DNA from: Hymenopellis radicata
Lineage: Eukaryota > Basidiomycota > Agaricomycetes > Agaricales > Physalacriaceae
Direction of reading: 5' to 3'
DNA length: 64,000 nt
Assembly: GCA_015501595.1 (NCBI GenBank)
Contig: JADNRX010000004.1
Coordinates: forward strand, 186,001 to 250,000
The position numbers were made by a program, and so were the translations under genes. The first letter of the stretch is position 1. Every line of letters begins with the position of its first letter. Shown piece by piece: positions 11,781-22,125 of the stretch. Below the pieces are notes generated by a model, which saw only the letters and a program-made list of their open reading frames with translations, ran no database searches and was not told the DNA's origin.

Positions 11781-11990
11781 CGGGAAAATTGCTGGCAAGG
11801 GGGGCGTGAGAAATTCCCATTCCTTCCTTCTTACCACGACAAACGACGACTGAACCACATTCAGTTGCCTAATCCGCATTGTAAGTGGTATTCTGGACAG
11901 TTCTATCATCATCTCTATCTATCGTGTGGTGGCGCATAATCTGCTTTGCAGTAAATTTCTGCACTTTTTCCCCCGCTTTTTTCTGCGGTC

Positions 11991-13335
11991 ATGATGCCCG
12001 CAGCTTCGGCGTATGATACGTCTGCAATCCGCGCAGTATGCGCTATCGAGCCCATCCATAATGAAGACGCGATGTCTTTCCTACCACACCAGCCGATGCC
12101 TATCAACATTCCGCAGAACAGCACACTGATGATGTTCAACAGTCCCAGGTCGCCGCTTGAGCTGCCTTATAACACATACACTTACTACACGTCATCCAAC
12201 TCGAGCCAATATGTGCGCCCAGTTGTAAATCCGTGTCCGCCCTCGTCCGCCAACCATGTCTTCCCTCCACCACCACTTGAAAGACATCTTTCAAGCTCTC
12301 CCTCCCACCATGTCCCCGTAAATTATCTCTTGAACGGCCTCGCCTCCCAACATGGCATACCCACTGTCCTCCCCAAACCACCAAGTACAGCACCCCGCAG
12401 AAACCTTGCACCGCCTCCCCCGAAACCTACCTTGCCAGACTTTGATCTAATTCGCTTCAATTATTTAAATATGTTATCTCAAAAGACATCGTCTAATCCA
12501 TCCGTCGACATGCCGACCCACAGCGCAACAGTGCCATCCCCTATCTTCTCGGTGGACTCAACGTCCCCGATGTTCAGTGACTTTGGGGACGACTTTATCA
12601 CGTCCCCCAGAATGAGTTCCTGACATCTCCCCTATTCGACAACTTTGGAGGCGACTTCTCCGACTCCTCCCCGCTTGACACTCCCCTGGACAGCTTCTTG
12701 ACAACGCCTTTGTTCCATGACATTGGCGAGCCTCTCATAGCTGGCGGGGAGGAGTTTTCCAGGATGGACCTTTTCGGCGGCCAAGACATCGTGCCGGCCA
12801 TCGAACAGCTTCCACCTGTCGAAAAGTCTCTCTCCATCAACCCATCCTCCCTCTCAGCTACCCCTGCTCGTACCGAGGACTCTGTATTTGCGCCTCCTGC
12901 TCGTACAGCTCGAGGTACTGGTAAACCTCGCAAGGCTTCCGCTGCCACCGGCACGCGCAAGAACATCACCCCGAGAGTATGGTACCAATGGACGCTCCAA
13001 TCCAGTCGCGTCGATACATCACACCTTCGGCGACATCGCGCAAGGAAGTACCAGCGACCTTCTTGAAGAAGAAGCGATCGCGCTCTCAAGCGTTCGGTGA
13101 AGACGACGAGTTGGAGGAGATCCTGCCACCCAATGCCACAGAGGCAGAGCAGATCGAGTTCAAGCGTAGGCAGAACACTCTTGCCGCTCGCAAGAGCAGG
13201 AAGCGCAAGCTGGAGTATCAGCAGGGACTGGAGTCGCAGATCGAGGACCTTCAAGCGCAGCTTGCCCACTGGAAAGCGCGTGCGGAGGTCTCGGAAGGTG
13301 TCATTCAGGCGAATGGCCTGTCGTTGCCCGCATGA
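11991..13335 (+). CDS. bZIP transcription factor, GCN4/CPC1-like (two apparent frameshifts)
   Basis: Predicted nuclear activator of amino-acid biosynthesis. It starts ATG 11991 after a three-uORF leader. The N-terminal two thirds is Pro/Ser-rich with acidic-hydrophobic clusters (MFSDFGDDFITSP, FLTSPLFDNFGGDF, DSFLTTPLF) typical of activation regions. The C-terminus holds the basic region FKRRQNTLAARKSRKRKLEY (13162-13221) and a short zipper, ending at 13335. The gene reads through only if one C is added to the run 12604-12608 and one C to the run 12969-12972; the joined text then continues naturally into APIQSRRYITPSATSRKE. A 59-nt GT-AG intron (12552-12610) could explain the first break, and a 68-nt one (donor gtatgg near 12978) the second, but each would remove coding-like sequence. 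Symbol left blank because the orthologue is inferred. Confidence 0.8.
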
Positions 13336-13605
13336 AGATGGTGCTAAAAGTTTTCGTTTCTCAATATCGTTATCTCCTTGTTTCTCTCCTTTCGTTTTCT
13401 TTCGTTTCTCCACATACTGGACTATCCAGCTCAAAAAATTCAGAATACCTACAACGTCTGTACCAATCTGTACCGGAATATTGATCTCTGTTTTGTGTAT
13501 AATCATTTTTGTTGATCACTTTTCCACGTGACGAACGCGTTGATGAGAAACGCATGTTGCCTTTCAACTTGAACCATTGTAACGCGCCTACCGCACGCTA
13601 CTCTT

Positions 13606-15849
13606 ATGTTCCCGCGTGGGCCACGATTTGAAGCGCTTAAAAGTATGTCTGTTGTCGGCTTCTCATAGCGTGTAACTCATTCATGTCCAGTTTCCGATAC
13701 TCCTGGTCCAAACACTTACAATATTCCTACAGGCCAGTTCGATACGATTTTCTTTATCTCATGACTCACATTCTGGTATCAGACTCTCAATTGGACGCCT
13801 ACAAACGAGGAGCATTCTTAGAAAAGGCTGATCGTTTCGGACTGGACAAAATTGCTGAAGACCGTAGGTGCTCCTCGTATGGACCCGAATACGTTTGAAC
13901 TCTCCTCTCAGTGCCTATACCAACTCACTCCATGAAATCTACAACTAAACCAGCTCCCGCTCCTTCACGAAATGCACCAAACCTCATCGACAGATATACT
14001 GTCCTTCAAAAAAAGGTCGAAGACGTAGAAAAGATACACAAGGAGGATAAACGATTAGTTGAGTAACCGTCTTGCTCGTCTCGGCGAGTACTTATTGTGG
14101 TTTAGCATCGTGGCGAACTCGATCGGCTGAAGCTTGAGCTCGTCAACGCGAATAAGCTCAACGCCGATTTAACAACACGCCTGGATAAACAGAAGAAACA
14201 CGAGGATGCCTTGGACGCTCGGATATCAGAACTTGCCAAGTTAAATGCTTCTGACAAGTCCGAGATCAAGGAACTTCGCGTCAAACTACGAACTACAGAA
14301 CATGAACGTGCACAGCTGGTGTCAAAACACGCCGAAATGGGGGACTTGAAAAAGGGCCTTCAATCTGCAGATCTCAAACGAAAGGAGGAGGTGCGGGAGA
14401 GAGACAAAAAGATTGCTGAATTGGAGAAAGCTTTAGCAACGGAGAAGAAACGGAGGGAGATGGCGGAGGTTTGCTGTATGGAATTGCGATCTCAGACGAA
14501 AGAAGAGGTCGAGGCGGCCCATGCCTTGTCTCGCACGACAGAAGCTTCGCTGCTGGACGCACAACGCGAGTTGGCGCGCGCGCAACGCTCTTTGGAAACC
14601 TGTGTTGCGGAGAGGAATTCTTGTCAAGGCGATCTAGAGTTGTGTCGGGACACGATGGCTCGCATGGCGGAGGCGTACAGCATTCTTGCGAGTTCCACGG
14701 TCTCGAAAGAGACATACTGCGTCTTGCAATATGCGCATGCCGCTACTCAGTGGCACTCTTTCCGTCTTGAACGGAAGCTCGCCAATGTAGAGGGACAGGT
14801 GGTAGAGCTGGCTTATCTGCTCCGGCAGATGAAGGAAGATGGTCTGTTGGTGAAAGCCCAGGTTCGAGACGCCTATCAGGAAATTCACAGTGTCTGGTCC
14901 ACGCTGCCCCATTCGTCGCCGCTCTCATCCCAGGACCACGACCTCGAACGAAGCCTCTCCCAAGTTGGCCAACATTTGCTAGAGTCGGCCCTGGACACAC
15001 AACGTGTGAACTCTCATTTGGACCGCGCATCATCCGAGCTCTATCGTATTCTTTGCGATGACTTACTGTCATGTTATACCCTTGCAGATAGTGAGCTCGT
15101 AGACGCGCGCAAACTCGGCACCCAGTTAACGGAAGACCTGAATGAGGTTCGACGGTCGCAGCTCACGCTGACCTCGGCATTAAAGAAAGAGAACCAGGTT
15201 ACGCAGGAGCTAAAGATCACGGTTCAGAAACATCTGATGGCTGAAGAAGGCTTGCGGGCTCAAATTGATTCGTGTGTACTTTATCCTCATTCACATCAAT
15301 CGTCTCACTTTTTTTTAGGTTAACAAGCGAACTTGCGAGTACTGAACAACTCCAAGAGTCGTATCAGCAACTCTCGGATGAAGTAGGAGACCTTCTGGCC
15401 AAGAACGCCCTAGCGGAGGATGTTGCACAACAGCTCAGCAAGTTCAACGCGGAGATCCTTGGCCATCGCAATCCCGCGCAAAGGATCATGTATCTCGAGA
15501 GAATACGGAACGAACTGGCTGAATCAAGACAGGTTAGCTTCCGACGCTCTTTCCTATGTAAACGAGTACCCATTCTCTCTAGAAACTCCTTACGATTACT
15601 CGAGAACGTGACGCACTTCTGGCCCAGCGTGAAGAGCTCGTCAACGAAGTCGACATGTACAAGTCGGTTGCCGTGTACGACAAACCCCGAACATTGATTA
15701 CGAGGGTCAATCGAGTTCCACTATCCAACTTGAACCAGTCCTCCGTCTCCGCGCGGCAAACAGAGCTGTTGGAAAAGCCCACCTCCATACTAGATATGAT
15801 ACCAGACACGACTCGGGACGACATGACGCTAGACGAACTCACGACATAG
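13606..15849 (+). CDS. RHAMM/HMMR-like coiled-coil protein
   Basis: Predicted microtubule- or spindle-associated coiled-coil protein. Exon 1 reads MFPRGPRFEALK; after an intron comes DTPGPNTYNIPT, then after another LDAYKRGAFLEKADRF. This Pro-Gly-Pro plus FLEKADRF start resembles the N-terminus of vertebrate hyaluronan-mediated motility receptor. From about 14040 to 15830 the protein is almost all charged coiled coil (for example ELDRLKLELVNANKLNADL). Near the end is GHRNPAQRIMYLERIRNEL, which resembles the HMMR C-terminal motif. The stop is at 15847-15849. Introns occur near 13650-13696, 13735-13783, 13872-13917, 14060-14100, 15270-15320 and 15533-15583. The second intron seems to use a GC donor or hides a missing base. 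Function beyond the family resemblance is inferred. Confidence 0.72.
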
Positions 15850-16412
15850 ATGATGTATCATGATGTTATTGTTATTTATTCGACTCATCTTGGTTGTTGT
15901 GCGATATTTTTGTATATATATAGTCCGCTTGGCTATAGCCTTTGTCATTTCCTTGAAATCTTAACTGCATTCCATCAAATCATACAATCGTCCAACAATA
16001 ATGAGCCCCATTTACGGGTATAAAGCTCTTCAATCCGAGCCACGATGCACAGGAAAGGGTGCGGGCATCCTAGAGCTATTAGTCCGGTGTACCGTGGGCT
16101 TGAAACCACCTGTGTACACGAACCAATGATGACAGTATGATCTTTGACTCCCGAAGGCTTTCCATTGAACCATCTCTTGATGTCTATCCTCATCATGTCG
16201 AACTCGCTTACCATGTACATCAACTCTAAATCCATCAATGGTGGCGTGGCCAGTGACGGGAGGATGGGGTTGAAACGTTGACGACCATTTTGAAATCTTC
16301 ACTGCTGCACACAGAGCAGAGGAGATGAATTTTGGCCGATTACATTACTGTTAATAGCTGAGAACTCCTCATGATGTTGATTGAATACGGCACGTACAAT
16401 ACAGAGCATAAT
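15850..16412. other. intergenic between convergent genes
   Basis: Holds the 3' ends of the RHAMM-like and WBP4-like genes. An AT-rich tract with tatatatata sits near 15913. Two overlapping minus-strand frames (15975-16238 and 16030-16302) are open and rich in normal-looking residues (WFNGKPSGVKDHTVIIG), but I recognise no family and see no clear start or splicing. A small unrecognised gene cannot be excluded. Confidence 0.35.
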
Positions 16413-17450
16413 TCAGATTGATCTTTTCCCTCTTGTCCCACCAGTAACAGGCTTCCGTTTTCTAAATATACTGGATCCTTGCGGAGCCGTCTGTGGAGGC
16501 GGAACGGAAGAAGCCTCTTCGACTTTTACGTCGACAACCTGTTCCTCGGGCAGTTCCGTCTTCACTTCCTCTTTAACTTCTGTGCGCCCTTCGACATCCT
16601 CTAATGGCTCTGTTTCGACATCTGTACCCGCTCGCTTCCATTTATCAGGATTGACGTCCACGTCAGACTCCAAAACACCTTTCTCGCCAGGTCGTTTCCA
16701 CTTGCTCGGGGTCCATTTCGGCACCTCAACGGAAGCGTCGTTTGGTGTAGATGTCAAGGGTGCGTCAACAGGTTCCTCCTTTTTACGAGGCTTTAGTGTT
16801 ATCACTCCGGGGTCGTAGATCTTTCCCAAGCCAGCGTCGAGCGTACGTTTGCGGATTTTGAATTCGCGCGCATCATCCTCCTGCTCGTCTGCTGGACGCT
16901 TGCCCAAAGCTGTATCTGCGGTGGGCTCCTCTACAATTGGAGGTGCTGTCTCCACGACTTCCCAGGCGCCAGATATAACGCCTTCTGACCGTTTCTGCTG
17001 AGCAAGAGCGGCTATCCTCTCCGCGTCAGGATCAGTGAAGCCTAGAGACGCAGCCGTAGAGTAATTGGCAAAAGGGTTGGAAGACTGTGGTCTGGGTTTA
17101 CTGGACTCTGAGGAGGACGACGATGCAACGCTGTTCATGGAAGGGCGTGCTCTCCCAGAGCCGACATCCTGTGCGAAGGCCGCTTGGGCTGCCTATTGTG
17201 CGGTGAGAAGCAGTCAGGATAAGAAAATATGGCGACATACGAGCTCTACTCTGGCCATTTCTCGCTTCTCCTCCTCCTGGTCCTTCTTGCGGCGCTCACC
17301 CTCCTTGTAGAGACCGCGAATGAAACGGTCCCTATTGCCTTTGTGGCGCAGGCCATTCTCGTGTTGCTGTCGTGAAGGCGCATCGTCAGCGATGTAGATA
17401 TCGCAGTACTTGCAAAAGTACTTTTTCTTGGAGACCCAGTATTCACTCAT
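16413..17450 (-). CDS. U1-type zinc finger splicing factor, WBP4-like
   Basis: Predicted spliceosome-associated protein. It starts ATG 17450 with MSEYWVSKKKYFCKYCDIYI, a U1/matrin-type C2H2 finger: Cys pair CKYC, then HENGLRH with two His. A charged helix (EGERRKKDQEEEKREMARVE) follows. One intron joins it at about 17238-17190 to AAQAAFAQDVGSG. The rest is low complexity, ending in KRKPVTGGTRGKRSI, which resembles the C-terminal RKRK tail of WBP4/FBP21. No WW domain is visible, so this is the WW-less fungal form or a diverged relative. The start lies 143 bases from the divergent MFS gene start. Confidence 0.75.
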
Positions 17451-17593
17451 GGTGGTTGGACGAAAGCGCGATTAGATAACGCTCAACCCCAGGTCCGATC
17501 ACTCATCATTGATAGCTGATTGCACACAACCCTTCTGTTGTGGTGGCACCTCATGTGAGAGAGTTAGGTCACTCCCTTTCTCCGTCCTCCACC

Positions 17594-19681
17594 ATGGAAC
17601 AGCTCAGTGACTCTGTCTCGAACACTTCCGAGACCAAACAGCCGCTCAAGATCGAGGTTGCGGACTGTACTTTGACAGAGCCTACTAGCCACGACCAGAC
17701 CCAAGCTCACCTAATGGAGTACAGACTATACAAGAGACGATACGCTGGCATTATCGGCATGGTACTCCATTCCTCTTCCTCTTTACCTCCTGTGTTCTAC
17801 TACCCTTCAAGGTCATTCTGAACATCGTAGGAGCCCTCAGTTGGCCGTGGTTTGGACCGATCTCCAATAATGGTCAGATACTCTTCGCTTGACTGAACCA
17901 GGCATATGACCTTATGCTCTCGTCGCGCCCTGCAGTGTCGGCCGAGTTCCACATAACTCTGGATGAAGTCAACTGGCTTGGAAATCTGGTTTCCTGCATA
18001 TACCTACCGACCGCCCTTCTCATTCCGCCTTTTATCTCTCGTTACGGTATCCGACGCTGCGTTAGTATCTTCTCCGTCGTCTTCAGCTCTGCCAACACAA
18101 GTTCTAGTGCGATGTAGGAGCCGTCTGCCTGATCATTTCTGCTTGGGTGCGTTACGCGGGGACGACTAGATCCCTCCCGACAAGGGGCGCGTACGCTCTC
18201 CTAATGTTTGGCCAGGTACATTCAGCATTCAATTCTTTTTCTTAATTACGATCTAAAAACATCACACTATTCAGTTCTTCGCGGCTATCGCCCAGCCCAT
18301 CTTTCAAGTACTGGGTCCCAAGTATTCAGAAACTTGGTTCAGCTTGCAAGGACGGACTACAGCGACAATGATTGTTGCGATCGGTGAGACGCTGTGTCGT
18401 CCTACGCCATTTCGAGTTACTCAGTCTCCCCGAAGCCAACCCTATCGGAGGTGCAGTTGGCCAGCTGTTAAGTCCTCTCATCGTTGACACTCGGCAGTCG
18501 GTAATAAGATCCTCGTTCTCATTGGCTTCGTTTCACATGCCACATTTTAGATCCTCGTTTTGGGCATCATTTGTACGGCGGCAGCGCCGGCCGTCTTCCT
18601 TATTGGCACCGCGCCGCCAACACCTCCAAGTGAGTGCCATTGTTGCTTTGCGTAATGAAACAGTTCGAACGACCATATTAAAGCTTATTCTGCCTCTCGA
18701 CCTTCTCCTTCCCTCTGGTCTCTGTGCGCTCGGATTGTAGGAATTGAGAAGTCCGAAGGAGACGACTTTATGACCTTACGTGAGCGTTTCGATTTTTGCA
18801 TTGTTTTGGCCATCTTCTCCGCCTTGGTGGGAGCGTGAGTGCTATCTTCATAATACGCTCGAACCACTGATCATTTCCTCTAGTACCAATACATTCTCAA
18901 TCCTCACGGCGCAGATCTTTGTGAGTCTTACAACTCGCGTTTAGAATTCGTATTCATCGTTATCAGGAGCCACTAGGCTACTCAACTGACACTTCGGGAT
19001 TAATGGGCGTATGTAAAAGTCCTTGCCATTTCCATCCTTCTGACATTCCTTAGGCCTGCCTGTTACTCACTGGCATTGTTGCAGCCATCATCACAGCGCC
19101 TCTGTTCGACCGAGTATTTACTCGCCACCTGGCGATTACTGCCAAGGTTTTTGTACCTATCATCGCAATCGGCTGGCTTTCAATAATTTGGGCAGGTACG
19201 CCAATTGTACCTCGTTCGTAACCCTTTCTGATTTTTTGTGGTTACAGCCAAGCCGAACAATACTGGCGGACTTTTCGCTCTCATGACCATACTGGGGATC
19301 ACTTCGATAACGATGCTCCCAGTCGCGTTAGAGCTGGCGTGCGACCTGACACGCAACGCTGACGGATCATCCTGTCTTTTATGGTTTGGCGCCAATCTTT
19401 TCGCTATAGTATTCATTCTAGGTATTTCATCGATCATGCTCCATCATGACAATCATACTCAGACTGACTGTCCATTAGTTCAAGGTGCTTTGCGCGCAGA
19501 CGATTCAGCAGATCCCCCTTTAAACATGCGCCGAGCGTTAATTTTCAACGGGACGTTCCTCATGATCGTGTCTGCTACTGTTTTCTTGTTGAAGGGGAAG
19601 CAGGCCAGAAAGGATCTCGACGAGTCCAAGCTGAAAGAGTCCAGGGATGCGTTGGCCAACCTTCAACCTATGGCAGCCTAA
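17594..19681 (+). CDS. MFS transporter, SLC49 (FLVCR/DIRC2)-like
   Basis: Predicted 12-helix membrane transporter. The start ATG 17594 sits in accATGg. A soluble N-terminus ends KRRYAGIIGM, then VILNIVGALSWPWFGPISNN (helix 1). The frame continues after a 62-nt intron as VSAEFHITLDEVNWLGNLVS, a hallmark of the FLVCR/SLC49 group. Later membrane segments include CDVGAVCLIISAWVRYAGT, NPIGGAVGQLLSPLIVDT, ACLLLTGIVAAIITAPLFDR and ALIFNGTFLMIVSATVFLL. The tail is charged and the stop is at 19681. About ten short introns are needed. Known: SLC49 members move haem, choline or other small solutes; the substrate here is unknown. The family name comes from a mammalian receptor and implies nothing viral. 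It converges with the ELL gene, 162 bases away. Confidence 0.82.
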
Positions 19682-19843
19682 CTCATCTCTTGCCGTTGTT
19701 AATTTCATATAGCTATACCTGTGTAGTTTTTGTTCAATGTAGTCTTGTTGCCTGATCGAAGGATCGTCGGAGAAGGTGACAAACACATTCATATCAGATA
19801 CACGTATGTATGAAATAGTCCGTTCCACGATATCTACACAAGT

Positions 19844-21985
19844 TCAACTGAACGTCGACGGGGAAGAGATTTTAATGGCTTTCTGCAATGCTTGCAACTC
19901 GTCCATATATGCTGTATGCTCTCGTAGGATGGCGCTTAGTTCTTCCACCTCACATAAGCCCCCATCGTCATCTGTTACAGCGCTCCTGGTGTCGTCAAGC
20001 TCTTGCAGCATATCGTTTACGCGGGCCTTCTGTTGTATTAGCCTCGAGAATGTGCCTAGATATTTGTTGTGAGTCCTCTTGTACTGCTTTTTCTGGGCGT
20101 CGACATCTTGGGGTACGGAAATAGGATTCCGCCGCGTCGTGACGGGTGCTGCAGGCAGCGTAGCGGGTGGGTGTCGTTTCGGCGGCGGCGGCGGTATCTC
20201 ACCTTCGTCTTCAGACGAGGTGTAATGACTGATATCACGTCGCCTCGCGCGAATGTCCGCAGGACGAGAAGAGGATGCCCTCGAGGATGGCGGGGGTGAC
20301 GGTCGTGATACCTTTGTCATCGGTGGCGGTGGCAGCGAGGGGGACATTTCTTTCTTCACGACAGGTTTCGGCCGTGCTGCAGGCACTTCCTTGCGGCCGG
20401 TAGGTACCGACGTGCCGTCGCCTGTTTTACGACGTTTCTGTTTCGACAACGGCTCGTCATAATCATCATCGGACTCTTCTTTGATCAACTTTTTCCTCTT
20501 GACCGAGCCATGTACTTCCTTCTCGAGGCTCGGAGACTGTCGCCTAGACCTTTCCCGCTCGGTGTCTGAGTCTCCAGCTCGAGCCGATTCTTTCAATTTC
20601 TTGACTCGTGGAGGGGGTGCTGGTTCGGATTGTCGAGGTTTAGGAAGATCTGGCGTTGGCCGCTCGGATTTAACACGAGCAGACGACGAGGTCGCATCCT
20701 CCGTCTTGGGAAGTTTGAAACCAGAGCCTGGTGCCCGCCTGTTGGCGGCCGACGACGTGTTCGCTGTGGTATTGGCCGGCGAGGGTACCGGCAGCTGAAC
20801 GTCCCTTCCTTTCGAGGGAGCTGCCTTGGTCTTGGGTTTAGCCTCGGCCTTGGATTCTGGGGCTTTAGCTTTGCCCTTCTTATCTTTGGCATCCTTTGCA
20901 ACCAAAGGACGTTTGGTTCCAGAAGATGAGGAAGATGCGTGAGGCGGGTCAGCTGAAGGGTATGCGAGGTGTCTCCATGCGGCATCCGTCGCCTTGTAGC
21001 CCAGGTCGCTAATCGCTCTTCTGCCAGTACGGGCCATGGTATGTCGCTCGGTCTCCGACATGTTTGGCCATTCGTAGGGACGAACATGGAGATAAGTAGC
21101 TTTCCGAAGTCGATATGTAGTGGGGCCCGTTTTCTTTGCGGTCGCGACAGGCTCCGCGAGCTAAAGAGCAAGTCAATGAGTGACTATGATGAGACGTTGA
21201 AATAAGAGATGGTACCTCGGTTATTGCTTGGCGTAGTTGTTGTTTATAGGTGGAATCAGCATCGGGGGCTACAGCCTTGAGAGCGTCCTCGACGGTAGCT
21301 TCGTTGCGTGAAAAGAAGCGCATAAGGCGTATTTTCGCGGCGTCTAATGTTGCTGTATCAACAGGCGGGGGCGGCGGAGCAGGTGCGGAGGTAGATGTGG
21401 ATGGTTGGGGACGAGAAGTGGATTCTGGGGTGCGTGGTACAAGTGGTTTGACGAACATGGAGCCCGGAAGGGGTGCCTTCTTGCGAGGCTTGCTGGCAGA
21501 TAGAGTGGGAGGCGTGTCGATGAACTTTGTGCCACGGCCATGCTTCTCGTTGTGAGCTGCGAGAGTGGACTGTTGGATCTGGCTTGTGAGATCCTTGTCA
21601 AGCGTTGGCTCGACGGTGATCTTGCCGGAGATTGTGGCGAAGGGTTTGAGTGGGAGGTCGGGCTTGTTGCCGCCGACGCGGACATATAATTCGTGGCGGA
21701 TGTTCTCGGTCTGGGTGTTGACGGGGAAAAAGGCATCATTGATGTAAAGTCCCTACAGCAGAGTCAGCTATGAACACAGCAAGTAACAATTGACTGCACA
21801 GGTTTTGAGCCAAAGTCGACAGTAACGCTGGGTTTCGATGATTGTTTCTCAAGAGCCTCGAGTGCCTGGCGCGACAGGCGCAGGACGAGGGCCCGCCGAT
21901 TGGACGGATGTGTGTCACGCGGGACAGACCGGGCGTCGAGGACGGGCAGGCCAGTGAGTGGGGCGACCGTTCCAGGAGGCAACAT
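19844..21985 (-). CDS. RNA polymerase II elongation factor ELL
   Basis: Predicted nuclear factor that suppresses Pol II pausing. The start at 21985 (MLPPGTVAPLTGLPVLD) is in a good Kozak context (ccaccATGt). The ELL N-terminal region follows, with ALVLRLSRQALEALEKQ, an intron at about 21800-21754, then LYINDAFFPVNTQTENIRHE. A helical repeat-like part (TLDAAKIRLMRFFSRNEATV) and a winged-helix-like segment with YLHVRPYEWPNMSETERH come next. A long Lys/Ser/Pro-rich disordered linker fills the middle. The end is an occludin/ELL homology coiled coil (KRTHNKYLGTFSRLIQQKAR), with the stop at 19844. Introns are few (about 21755-21800 and 21160-21215). The start is 140 bases from the divergent lysophospholipase start. 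Confidence 0.82.
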
Positions 21986-22125
21986 GGTGGCGGGAGGGAA
22001 CCAATTACTGGACCCTGTCAGTGTGGCTCATCTGATCGGCAAGGGTCTGGCACCGGTTTCTTTGATACAATGTACAAACAAACTTGCACAATAAGCGCGG
22101 CCATCATGTCGCTCTTGTCTTCTTT

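Noticed and set aside
12540..12990. Programmed ribosomal frameshift in the bZIP gene
   Set aside because: No slippery heptamer or stimulating structure stands out, and other genes show the same missing-base pattern, so an assembly fault is simpler.
12598..13506. 302-codon minus-strand frame over the bZIP gene
   Set aside because: Antisense to the bZIP coding sequence; no domain and biased composition.
15975..16302. Two overlapping minus-strand frames as a gene
   Set aside because: They read naturally in parts but lack a start, splice signals and any family match; noted only as possible.
20253..20929. Plus-strand frames antisense to ELL
   Set aside because: They mirror the biased codons of the Ser/Lys/Pro-rich ELL linker on the other strand.
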